From: Brevundimonas sp. 357
Lineage (GTDB): Bacteria > Pseudomonadota > Alphaproteobacteria > Caulobacterales > Caulobacteraceae
Reading direction: 5' to 3'
Assembly (NCBI RefSeq): GCF_003938605.1
Contig: NZ_RHWX01000002.1
Span: 248,001 to 312,000, forward strand
Length of the DNA: 64,000 nt
Shown here: one piece after another, positions 27,653 to 36,806 of the stretch
Layout of the letters: each line of letters opens with the position of its first letter
How positions within the stretch are numbered: position 1 is the first letter of the stretch
Translations under genes and position numbers: made by a program
Notes under the pieces: generated by a model
Database searches by the model: none
What the model was told of the DNA's origin: nothing
What the model saw: only the letters and a program-made list of their open reading frames with translations

Positions 27653-28414
27653 ATGCGCGCCCTGTTGATGACGTCGGTCCTGACGTCCTCCCTGATTCTG
27701 GCCGGCGCCGCCGCGGCCCAGAGCTCCATCCGGCCTGGGCAGACCGTGACCGGCAATTTCAGCAGCAAGGACGCCCGTATGGACGACGGGTCGCACTACC
27801 GCTGCTATGTGGTGCAGACCCAGGCGGGTCAGGCCTACACGGTGACGATGCAGTCTGAGGACTTTGACACCTTCCTGATGGCGGGCGCCGGCACGGATTG
27901 CGACGAGACCTCGGTGACGAACGACGACGGCCCTGACATGGGCACGGACTCGCAACTGCGTTTTGTCTCCAACGGCGGAAACTGGATCATCCGCGCCAAC
28001 ACCCTGAGCGAAGGGCAGACCGGCTCCTTCCGCCTCAGCGTCTCGGAAGGCCAGCGCCTGCGCCCGACCACTCAGATCGTGCCGATTTCGGTCGGTGAAA
28101 GCCGTCAGGGTCGTCTGGAGGCCAGCGATCGTCAGGCCGACGACGGCTCCTTCTACGACTGCTACGTGCTGAACGTCAGCCGCGGGGGCAATGTCTCGGT
28201 TCGCATGGATTCGGCGCAGTTCGACGCCTACCTCTCGCTGCACGAAGGGCCGCAGTGCGACGGCGACAGCCTGGCCTCCGACGACGACAGCGGCGGCGGC
28301 ACCAGCGCCATGGTCACTCAGGATCTGCGCCCCGGCTCCTATTCCTTCCGCGCCAACAGCCTCAGCTCGGCGCAGGAAGGCGACTACACCGTCTCTGTCA
28401 CGACGATGCGCTGA
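27653..28414 (+). CDS. Secreted protein of two PPC-like repeats
   Basis: 253 residues. AAGGAG precedes the ATG. A signal peptide (ending GAAAAQ near residue 23) is followed by two repeats of about 115 residues related to those of the five-repeat protein on the other side of the isomerase gene. They share the DFDTFL/QFDAYL core, DDDSGGGTS loop and F-RANSLS...GDYTV ending. Each repeat here carries a cysteine in the first strand (RCYVV, DCYVL) and one in a loop (TDCDE, PQCDG), spaced for one disulfide per repeat. A strong terminator follows. Function unknown. Confidence 0.85.
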   Translation: MRALLMTSVLTSSLILAGAAAAQSSIRPGQTVTGNFSSKDARMDDGSHYRCYVVQTQAGQAYTVTMQSEDFDTFLMAGAGTDCDETSVTNDDGPDMGTDSQLRFVSNGGNWIIRANTLSEGQTGSFRLSVSEGQRLRPTTQIVPISVGESRQGRLEASDRQADDGSFYDCYVLNVSRGGNVSVRMDSAQFDAYLSLHEGPQCDGDSLASDDDSGGGTSAMVTQDLRPGSYSFRANSLSSAQEGDYTVSVTTMR

Positions 28415-28420
28415 CAAGGA

Positions 28421-28449
28421 AAAGGCCCCGGTTTCGCCGGGGCCTTTTT
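28421..28449. terminator. Bidirectional rho-independent terminator
   Basis: An 11-bp stem (28421-28431 with 28437-28447) closed by a TTTCG loop, followed by TTTTT on the + strand and flanked by A residues that give a U-run on the - strand. It lies 6 nt after the PPC gene stop. The convergent proline-rich gene ends at its edge, so it can serve both. Confidence 0.9.
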
Positions 28450-28931
28450 CAATAGAAGACGCTGTCTGATGCGGAAGGCTGGTCGAGCGCCGACTGACGC
28501 GCCTCGCGTTCGGCGGCGTAGTCGGGCTGAGGCGCATCAAAGCCGAAGCCGTAGTCGTCTCGTTCCAGCTGTGGCGCAGGCTGAGGCGGCGAGGGGCGGA
28601 CGATGGTCGGCGGCGCTTCCTGTTGGGGCAACGGCGGCAGGTCGGGCGTCAGCTCCAGCCAGGCGCTTTCGACATAGGGCTCGTCCTCGCCAGGCAGGGC
28701 GGCGAGCCGTTGGGGATCGTGCTCATATCCGTCCCGCAACTCCCCAACAGCCATGATGGAGCCGACCGGCAGGTCCGGTTCGACGGGCGGCACGACGTCG
28801 ATGGCGACGGCCGGGCCGGACGCTCGCCCGCCATGCGCCGCCGAGGTCGAGTTCCAGGCGGCCCAGCCCGCCGCCCCCAGTCCGGTCAGGACCAGGGCGG
28901 CGGAGGCCAGAATCACGGCGCTTTTGTTCAT
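28449..28931 (-). CDS. Hypothetical proline-rich membrane-anchored protein
   Basis: 160 residues. One N-terminal hydrophobic helix (about 5-26) is followed by a Pro/Asp/Glu-rich, probably disordered periplasmic region with repeated PP and a C-terminus QPSASDSVFY. No domain is recognised. The ending closely resembles that of the small lipoprotein at 54152-54421 (QPESDTLFY). The stop codon lies at the edge of the bidirectional terminator. It is upstream of and divergent from nothing obvious: the hut arm begins 56 bp away on the same strand. Confidence 0.7.
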   Translation of the reverse strand: MNKSAVILASAALVLTGLGAAGWAAWNSTSAAHGGRASGPAVAIDVVPPVEPDLPVGSIMAVGELRDGYEHDPQRLAALPGEDEPYVESAWLELTPDLPPLPQQEAPPTIVRPSPPQPAPQLERDDYGFGFDAPQPDYAAEREARQSALDQPSASDSVFY

Positions 28932-28987
28932 GGTCGGCGGCGTCCTGCGTTCGCTTTAGATACGAAAGCGCTCAACCGCCGTCCGGT

Positions 28988-30520
28988 TCAAGCCGAAGGC
29001 AGAAGATCGCCGGCGAAGGCGCGGTAGCGACCCGCGCGTACGCCTTCCGTCGCACGGGCGATGTCCGGCGCGAAATAGCGGTCTTCCGTATAGGCGCCGC
29101 AGGCTTCGCGCACGATGGCGTAGGTCTGTTCCAGTTCCGGCGACGAGGTCAGCGGGCGGCGGAACTCGACCCCTTGGGCGGCGGCCAGCAGTTCGATGCC
29201 GACCACGGTCGCCGTGTTGGCGGCCATGTCCAGCAGGCGACGCGCGCCGTGGGTGGCCATGGAGACGTGGTCTTCCTGGTTGGCGCTGGTCGGCACGGTG
29301 TCGATGACGCAGGGGTGGGCGACCATGCGGTTCTCGGCCACCAGAGCCGCCGCCGTCACCTGGGCGATCATGAAGCCCGAGTTCACGCCGCTGTCCTTGA
29401 CCAGGAAGGCGGGCAGGTCGGTCATCTTGGGGTCGACCAGGATGGAGGTGCGGCGTTCGCTGATATTGCCGATCTCGCATAGGACCATGGCGATCTGATC
29501 GGCTGCATAAGCAACGGGTTCTGCGTGGAAGTTGCCGCCCGAGATAACGTCGCCGTCCTCAATGAAGACCAGTGGATTGTCGGTTACGGCGTTGGCTTCG
29601 CGCTCCAGCATGGCGGCGGCGTTGCGCAGGACGTCCAGCGTCGCGCCCATGACCTGCGGCTGGCAACGCAGGGAGTAGGGATCCTGCACCTTGGCGCAGT
29701 CGTGACGATGGCTCTCGCGAATGGCGCTGCCGCTCAGCAGTTCGCGCAGGCGACGGGCCACGTCGATTTGGCCCGGTTGGCCGCGCAGGGCGTGGATGCG
29801 CGGGTCGAACGGCGCGTCCGAGCCCAGCAGGGCGTCGACCGACAGGCCGCCCGCAGCGATGGCGGCGGCGAAGACGTCCTCGGCCGCGAACAGGCCTGTC
29901 AGGGCCAGGGCCGTTGAACACTGGGTGCCGTTCAGCAGGGCCAGGCCTTCCTTGGGGCCCAGGACGACCGGCTTCAGCCCGGCCTTGGCCAGGGCCGACA
30001 CGGCGTCCAGCGTCTGACCCTGATAGCGGGCTTCGCTGACGCCGATCAGAACGCACGACATATGGGCCAGCGGCGCCAGATCGCCCGAGGCGCCGACCGA
30101 ACCCTTGGACGGGATCAGCGGCAGGATCTCGGCGTTGACCATGCCGATCAGCGTCTCCAGCGTGTGACGACGCACACCCGAAGCGCCCTTCGACAGGCTG
30201 GCGATCTTCAGCACCATCAGCAGGCGCGTGGTGTCGGCGCTCAGCGGCTCGCCGACGCCGCAGGCGTGGCTGAGCACCAGGTTCTTCTGAAGGGTTTCAA
30301 GATCTTCCGCCGCGATGCTGGTGTTGGCCAGCAGGCCGAAGCCGGTGTTGATGCCGTAGACCGTGCGGCCTTCGTCCAGGATGGCGGCGACGGTCGCCGC
30401 GCCCTTTTCGACATTGGCCCAGGCGGCGTCGGTCAGGCTGACCGTGACCGGGCCGTTCAGGGCCGAGCGAAGCTGAGCGAGGGTGAGCGGCGCGGCGCCG
30501 ATTTCAATGGTCGTGGTCAT
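28988..30520 (-). CDS. hutH: Histidine ammonia-lyase
   Basis: 510 residues, the usual length. HutH deaminates histidine to urocanate with a self-made MIO cofactor from the Ala-Ser-Gly triad, seen here in [14 protein letters not shown]. Other family stretches are YGINTGFG near residue 53, [18 protein letters not shown] and [14 protein letters not shown]. It is the second gene of the leftward hut arm, starting 4 nt after the hutU stop, so the pair is an operon. Expression is likely controlled by HutC through the palindrome at 32240-32249. Confidence 0.97.
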   Translation of the reverse strand: MTTTIEIGAAPLTLAQLRSALNGPVTVSLTDAAWANVEKGAATVAAILDEGRTVYGINTGFGLLANTSIAAEDLETLQKNLVLSHACGVGEPLSADTTRLLMVLKIASLSKGASGVRRHTLETLIGMVNAEILPLIPSKGSVGASGDLAPLAHMSCVLIGVSEARYQGQTLDAVSALAKAGLKPVVLGPKEGLALLNGTQCSTALALTGLFAAEDVFAAAIAAGGLSVDALLGSDAPFDPRIHALRGQPGQIDVARRLRELLSGSAIRESHRHDCAKVQDPYSLRCQPQVMGATLDVLRNAAAMLEREANAVTDNPLVFIEDGDVISGGNFHAEPVAYAADQIAMVLCEIGNISERRTSILVDPKMTDLPAFLVKDSGVNSGFMIAQVTAAALVAENRMVAHPCVIDTVPTSANQEDHVSMATHGARRLLDMAANTATVVGIELLAAAQGVEFRRPLTSSPELEQTYAIVREACGAYTEDRYFAPDIARATEGVRAGRYRAFAGDLLPSA

Positions 30521-30524
30521 AAGC

Positions 30525-32189
<1,665 letters not shown>

Positions 32190-32239
32190 CGAATCCTCCA
32201 TGCGGCGTCAGCCGCCGTCGTGTGTTGGTCGTACTGTTA

Positions 32240-32249
32240 TGTCTAGACA
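32240..32249. promoter_or_regulatory. Palindromic operator candidate for HutC
   Basis: TGTCTAGACA is a perfect 10-bp palindrome in the 89-bp gap between the divergent hutU and hutC starts. HutC-family repressors bind palindromes of the TGTNTAGACA type, so this is the natural site for urocanate-responsive control of both arms. Centred close to both starts, it could overlap either promoter. Confidence 0.75.
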
Positions 32250-32278
32250 ATATCGCGTGCAAGAGGCATTTTCGTTTC

Positions 32279-32980
32279 ATGGATCAGGAGCCGCTTCATC
32301 GTCGCATCGCGGGCGACATCGAACGCCGCATCGCCTCGGGCGAGTGGCGGCCGGGGTTCCGCATCCCGACCGAGGCGGAACTGACGGCGGAATACGGCTG
32401 CGCGCGCATGACGGTGTCGCGCGCCATGTCCGACCTGGCGGCGCGCGGGCTGGTGGTGAGGCGGCGTCGCGCCGGGACGGTGGTGGCTCACCCGCCTCTG
32501 CATTCCTCGGCTCTGGTGTCCATCCCTGACATTCAAGGCGAGATCGAGAGCCGGGGCCTGGCCTATTCTCATCGCCTGCTGGGTCGGATCGTTCGCCCGG
32601 CGAGCGAGGAGGAGGACGGGCTGGGCGAGCGGGTGATCGAACTGCAGACCCTGCACCTGGCCGATGGCCTTCCGTTCGTGTTTGAGCGCCGCCTGATCTC
32701 CCTGTCCGCCGCGCCCGAGGCGGAAGCCGCCGACTTTACGACGCAGCCGCCGGGCGGCTGGCTGCTGGCCCACATGCCCTGGACAGAGGCCGAGCATCGC
32801 ATCTCGGCCGTCGGCGCTGACCGCGAGACGGCGGCGGGGCTGGGGTTGGCCGACGGCGCGCCCTGCCTGCGGCTGGAGCGCCGCACCTGGCGCGACGGTC
32901 AGGGCGTGACCTGGGCCTCACAGATTTTCCCCGGCGCGGCCTATGATCTGGTCGCGCGCTTCTCTCCGACCAAAGGATGA
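32279..32980 (+). CDS. hutC: Histidine-utilisation repressor, GntR/HutC family
   Basis: 233 residues. The N-terminal GntR winged helix (about 4-70) includes IPTEAELTAEYGCARMTVSRAMSDLAARGLV. A UTRA effector domain (about 90-230) has SRGLAYSHRLLGRI and ending FPGAAYDLVARFSP. In known systems urocanate releases HutC from the hut promoters. ATG 32279 is chosen because homology starts there; the longer frame from 32222 crosses the operator. The stop overlaps the upstream candidate start of hutG, indicating coupling of the rightward arm. Confidence 0.93.
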   Translation: MDQEPLHRRIAGDIERRIASGEWRPGFRIPTEAELTAEYGCARMTVSRAMSDLAARGLVVRRRRAGTVVAHPPLHSSALVSIPDIQGEIESRGLAYSHRLLGRIVRPASEEEDGLGERVIELQTLHLADGLPFVFERRLISLSAAPEAEAADFTTQPPGGWLLAHMPWTEAEHRISAVGADRETAAGLGLADGAPCLRLERRTWRDGQGVTWASQIFPGAAYDLVARFSPTKG

Positions 32981-32985
32981 CACCC

Positions 32986-33876
32986 ATGAGCCAACCGTCT
33001 GAAGCCCTGGGGTGGCGTTCTGTGGGCGATCTGGTGGGGCGTCACCCCGACGCCCGCGTCGCCCTGATCGGCGCGCCGTTGAACGAGCGGTCTTTGACCC
33101 CGGGCCGTTGTGACCTGGGGCCGAAGGTGCTGCGTGGGGTTCTGCCGCGTCTGTCGACCTATGACGTCGAGACGGGGCTGGAGCTTGAGATCAAGGTTCA
33201 TGACGCCGGCGATGTGGCGCTGAAGGCCGTCTCGCCGTTTGACGCCTTCGAGCCCGTGCGCGACGCCGTGGCGGCGCAGGCTCATCGCGACCTGACCATT
33301 CTGGTCGGCGGCAACAACGCCATCACCCGGCCGGGCGTTCATGCTCTGGGGCTGGACTGCGTCGGCGTGCTGACGCTGGACGCCCATTTCGACCTGCGCG
33401 ACACGGACCAGGGCCTGACCAACGGCAACCCGATCCAGGCGCTGCTGGATGACGGCATGGACGGGCGCCGGATCAGCCAGGTCGGCCTCGCGCCCTTCGC
33501 CAACACCCGACGCGCTCATGAGAAGGCTGAGGCGGCCGGCATCAGCGTTCGCACCGCCCGCGAGTGCCGCCAGCGCGGCCTGGCCAATGTGGTGGTCGAG
33601 GAACTGGAGCGCCTGTCGTCCCTGTGCGAGGTCATCTATGTCGACTTCGACATCGACGTGATCGACCGCAGCCAGTGGCCCGCCAGCCCCGGCGCGCGGC
33701 CGGGCGGGGTGTCGGTGCACGACTTCTTCGATGCCGCCCGCGCCATCGGCGCCCATGCCAAGGTGCGCGCCGTCGACCTGACCGAATACGACCCGTCGCT
33801 GGAAGTCGGCGACCTCGGTTCCCTGACGGCGGGCCGTTGGTTCTGTGAAATCCTGGCTGGAGTAGCCTCGCGATGA
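32986..33876 (+). CDS. hutG: Formimidoylglutamase (arginase family)
   Basis: 296 residues from ATG 32986 with AAAGGA 8 nt upstream; an ATG at 32977 overlapping the hutC stop is in frame. Ureohydrolase metal motifs: DAHFDLRD and DFDIDVID are intact, but the usual GGDH motif reads GGNNA, replacing one Mn-ligand histidine by asparagine. An asparagine here is, as I recall, natural in formiminoglutamase of Trypanosoma cruzi, so the enzyme should be active. It splits formiminoglutamate to glutamate and formamide. It overlaps hutI by 4 nt. Confidence 0.88.
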   Translation: MSQPSEALGWRSVGDLVGRHPDARVALIGAPLNERSLTPGRCDLGPKVLRGVLPRLSTYDVETGLELEIKVHDAGDVALKAVSPFDAFEPVRDAVAAQAHRDLTILVGGNNAITRPGVHALGLDCVGVLTLDAHFDLRDTDQGLTNGNPIQALLDDGMDGRRISQVGLAPFANTRRAHEKAEAAGISVRTARECRQRGLANVVVEELERLSSLCEVIYVDFDIDVIDRSQWPASPGARPGGVSVHDFFDAARAIGAHAKVRAVDLTEYDPSLEVGDLGSLTAGRWFCEILAGVASR

Positions 33877-35087
33877 TCGACGCCGATCTGCTGATCACCG
33901 ACTGCCACGTCGCCGCCATGACCGAGGGCGGCGAGCCTTATGGCGCGATTGAGGACGCCGCCATCCTGATCAAGGACGGGCGCATTGCGTGGGTCGGGCC
34001 GCGCGCCGACCTGCCTGTGCATAAGGCTGTGGAAACAGACAGCCTGGGCGGGCGCTGGGTCACGCCGGGGCTGGTGGACTGCCACACCCATCTGGTCTTC
34101 GGCGGCGACCGCTCCGGCGAGTTTGAGCGGCGACTGGAAGGCGCGACCTATGAAGAGATCGCCCGCGCCGGCGGCGGCATCGTCTCGTCCGTGCGCGCCA
34201 CGCGCGAGGAGAGCGAGGATCAGCTCTACGCCTCGGCTTTGGCGCGTTTGGAGGGGCTGAAGGAAACCGGCGTCACCACCGTCGAGATCAAGTCTGGATA
34301 CGGTCTGGATCACGACAGCGAGCTGAAGATGCTGCGTGTCGCCCGCCGCATCGGGCGCGAGGCCGGGGTGCGGGTGCGCACCTCCTATCTGGGTCTGCAC
34401 GCCGTCCCGCCGGAGCATAAGGCCGACCGCGCCGTCTATGTGGACAAGGCTGTGGATGAAATCCTGCCCGCCGCCCACGCCGAGGGGCTGGTCGACGCCG
34501 TGGACGCCTATTGCGAACCCATCGCCTTCTCGGTCGAGGAGGTCAGCCGCCTGTTCGACAAGGCCGAGGAACTGGGCCTGCCGGTCAAGCTGCACGCAGA
34601 CCAACTGTCGGACGGCGGCGGGGCTGCGCTGGCCGCCCGCTATCAGGCCCTGTCGGCCGACCATATCGAGCACACGACCGAGGCGGGCGTGAAGGCGATG
34701 GCCGAGGCGGGCGTGGTGGCGGTGCTGCTGCCCGGCGCCTTTCTGATGCTGCGCGAGACGCAGGCTCCGCCGATCGCCCTGTTGCGTCAGCACGGCGCGC
34801 GCATGGCGGTGGCCACGGACTGCAATCCAGGCACCTCGCCGGTCGCCTCCATGACGGCGGCGATCAACCTGGCCTGCGTCCAGTTCCGCCTGACGCCGGA
34901 AGAGGCTCTGGCGGGCGCCACGCGCAATGCAGCCCGAGCGCTGGGGCTGCAGGACGAGATCGGCACGCTTGAGGCGGGCAAGGCCGCTGACCTGGCCGTC
35001 TGGGACATCAGCCGCCCGGCGGAACTGGCCTATTGGCTGGGCAAGCCGCTGCTGCATCGTCGCTATCTGGCGGGACGCGCGGCCTAG
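33873..35087 (+). CDS. hutI: Imidazolonepropionase
   Basis: 404 residues, amidohydrolase family. The metal-binding [16 protein letters not shown] segment is near residue 70. KSGYGL, the [17 protein letters not shown] region, [12 protein letters not shown] and [10 protein letters not shown] follow. HutI opens the imidazolone ring to formiminoglutamate, the step between HutU and HutG. Its ATG overlaps the hutG stop (ATGA), making hutC-hutG-hutI a coupled operon. With the leftward hutUH arm the whole pathway from histidine to glutamate is encoded at this locus. Confidence 0.97.
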   Translation: MIDADLLITDCHVAAMTEGGEPYGAIEDAAILIKDGRIAWVGPRADLPVHKAVETDSLGGRWVTPGLVDCHTHLVFGGDRSGEFERRLEGATYEEIARAGGGIVSSVRATREESEDQLYASALARLEGLKETGVTTVEIKSGYGLDHDSELKMLRVARRIGREAGVRVRTSYLGLHAVPPEHKADRAVYVDKAVDEILPAAHAEGLVDAVDAYCEPIAFSVEEVSRLFDKAEELGLPVKLHADQLSDGGGAALAARYQALSADHIEHTTEAGVKAMAEAGVVAVLLPGAFLMLRETQAPPIALLRQHGARMAVATDCNPGTSPVASMTAAINLACVQFRLTPEEALAGATRNAARALGLQDEIGTLEAGKAADLAVWDISRPAELAYWLGKPLLHRRYLAGRAA

Positions 35088-35096
35088 GACTAGCGT

Positions 35097-35120
35097 CGCT
35101 CCCTCAAGCGGGAGGGAGCG
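35097..35120 (+). promoter_or_regulatory. Hairpin covering the ribosome-binding site of the oxidoreductase gene
   Basis: CGCTCCCTC (35097-35105) and GAGGGAGCG (35112-35120) form a perfect 9-bp stem with a 6-nt loop. The 3' arm contains the GGAGGGAG Shine-Dalgarno sequence, and the ATG follows 3 nt later. It could block initiation, or act as a weak terminator of the hut arm. Confidence 0.6.
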
Positions 35121-35123
35121 CGC

Positions 35124-36710
35124 ATGGCGCAGGCGGAAACGGACGTCGTCATCCTGGGCGGCGGGCACAACGGATTGGTTTGCGCCTTCTATCTGGCGCG
35201 GGCCGGTCTTAAGGTCATAGTGCTGGAACGACGCGGCGTCGTCGGCGGGGCGGCGGTGACGGAGGAATTCCATCCCGGTTTCCGCAACTCGACCGCCAGC
35301 TATACCGTCAGCCTGCTGAACCCGCGCGTCATCGCCGATATGGAGCTGGCCCGTCATGGCTTGCGCGTAGTCGAGCGCCGGGCGGCCAACTTCCTGCCCT
35401 TTGACGACGGGCGCTATCTGCTGACCGGCGAGGGACGGACCCAGGCCGAGGTGGCCAAGTTCTCTACGCGCGACGCCGAGCGCCTGCCGGACTATGAGGC
35501 GCGGCTGGAAACGGTCGCGGCCATCCTGCGCGACCTGATCCTGACCGCCCCGCCGAACGCGGTCGAGGGCGGCTGGCTGGCGGCCCTGTCGGAGATGCTG
35601 AAGGCGGCGTCCCTGGGACGACGGGTGTCGGGGCTGGGCCTCGCGGCGCAGCGCGATCTGCTGGACCTGTTCGCCAAGTCGGCGGGCGACTGGCTGGACG
35701 GCTGGTTCGAGAGCGACCCGATCAAGGCCCTTTTCGGTTTCGACAGCGTCGTCGGCAACTACGCCAGCCCTTATACGCCGGGTTCGGCCTATGTCCTGCT
35801 GCACCACGTCTTCGGCGAGGTGAACGGCAAGAAGGGCGCCTGGGGCCATGCCATCGGCGGCATGGGCGCCATCACCCAGGCCATGGCCGCCGCCTGCTCC
35901 GAGCAGGGCGTCGACATCCGGCTGGATGCGCCGGTCGCCGAGGTTCTGACGGAAAAGGGCAGGGCGGTCGGCGCCGTAACCGAGGCAGGCGACGCAGTCC
36001 GCGCCCGGGCCGTGGTCTCCAACCTGCACCCGCGTCTGCTGTTCGACCGCCTGGTCGATCCGGCCGTGGTTCCGGCGGACTTCACCGAGCGGATGAGCCG
36101 CTACGCCTCCGGCTCGGGCACGTTCCGCATGAACGTCGCCCTGTCTGAACTACCGCGCTTCACCGCTTTGCCGGGGGCGGGCGATCACCTGACGGCGGGC
36201 ATCATCATCGCGCCGACGCTGGCCTATATGGACCGCGCCCACGCCGAGGCGCGGCTGAACGGCTGGTCGTCAAAGCCGATCGTCGAGATGTTGATCCCCT
36301 CAACCTTGGACGACAGCCTGGCCCCGGCGGGGCGGCAAGTCGCCAGCCTGTTCTGCCAGCACGTTTCACCGGATCTGGCGGACGAGCATCGCGACACGGT
36401 GGCTGACCTGATGATCGAGACGGTCGAGGCCCATGCGCCGGGCTTCAAGGCCTCCGTGGTCGGACGGCTGGCGCTGGGACCGCGCGATCTGGAGCGGCGC
36501 TTCGGCCTGATCGGCGGCGACATCTTCCACGGGCGGCTGACGCTGGATCAGTTGTTCAGCGCCCGGCCGGTGCTGGGCCACGCCGATCATCGGATGCCCG
36601 TGCCTGGACTCTATCTGTGCGGATCGAGCGCTCATCCGGGTGGCGGGGTGACGGGAGCGCCGGGACACAATGCGGCGCGGGCCGTGTTGAAGGATTTCGG
36701 CAGGCGCTGA
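35124..36710 (+). CDS. Phytoene-desaturase-like FAD oxidoreductase (PYROXD2-like)
   Basis: 528 residues. The N-terminal dinucleotide-binding motif VVILGGGHNGLVCAFYLARAGLKVIVLE binds FAD, followed by VVGGAAVTEEFHPGFRNSTASY. The C-terminal FAD segment is PGLYLCGSSAHPGGGVTGAPGHNAA. This is the signature of the CrtI-like/PYROXD2 group rather than of the carotenoid desaturases proper, so the substrate is unknown. It starts 36 nt after hutI, behind a hairpin that also covers its ribosome-binding site, and is probably transcribed from the hut arm or a promoter hidden in hutI. Confidence 0.88.
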   Translation: MAQAETDVVILGGGHNGLVCAFYLARAGLKVIVLERRGVVGGAAVTEEFHPGFRNSTASYTVSLLNPRVIADMELARHGLRVVERRAANFLPFDDGRYLLTGEGRTQAEVAKFSTRDAERLPDYEARLETVAAILRDLILTAPPNAVEGGWLAALSEMLKAASLGRRVSGLGLAAQRDLLDLFAKSAGDWLDGWFESDPIKALFGFDSVVGNYASPYTPGSAYVLLHHVFGEVNGKKGAWGHAIGGMGAITQAMAAACSEQGVDIRLDAPVAEVLTEKGRAVGAVTEAGDAVRARAVVSNLHPRLLFDRLVDPAVVPADFTERMSRYASGSGTFRMNVALSELPRFTALPGAGDHLTAGIIIAPTLAYMDRAHAEARLNGWSSKPIVEMLIPSTLDDSLAPAGRQVASLFCQHVSPDLADEHRDTVADLMIETVEAHAPGFKASVVGRLALGPRDLERRFGLIGGDIFHGRLTLDQLFSARPVLGHADHRMPVPGLYLCGSSAHPGGGVTGAPGHNAARAVLKDFGRR

Positions 36711-36806
36711 GGCTTGTCGCGTGTAGGTTGTCCTGCAGTAATGTAAGGTTGTGTTTTTGCTAATATGCAACCTAATATTGTTCTCTCAGGGGTGGGAGAA
36801 CAATCT
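36711..36806 (+). promoter_or_regulatory. AT-rich leader of the MmeI-like gene with promoter candidate
   Basis: A short AT-rich stretch in otherwise GC-rich surroundings. A sigma70-type pair TTGTGT (36749-36754) and TAATAT (36773-36778) has an 18-bp spacer. A perfect inverted repeat (36777-36804) follows, and GGGAG lies at 36794-36798. AGGTTG/CAACCT at 36746 and 36768 gives a second, weaker dyad. Confidence 0.5.
36777..36804 (+). promoter_or_regulatory. Inverted repeat over the ribosome-binding site of the MmeI-like gene
   Basis: ATTGTTCTC (36777-36785) and GAGAACAAT (36796-36804) are perfectly complementary 9-nt arms around a 10-nt centre. The right arm contains most of the GGGAG Shine-Dalgarno, and the ATG follows 2 nt later. 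It may be a protein-binding operator or an RNA hairpin limiting translation. Confidence 0.6.

Noticed and set aside
33636-36029. 797-codon open frame antisense to hutI and the oxidoreductase
   Set aside because: Crosses three well-supported genes; composition (His, Gln, Arg, Gly-rich) is that of a reverse-frame shadow.
36746-36773. AGGTTG/CAACCT weak dyad before the MmeI-like gene
   Set aside because: Only six pairs with a 16-nt spacer; too weak to call as an operator beside the perfect 9-bp dyad.
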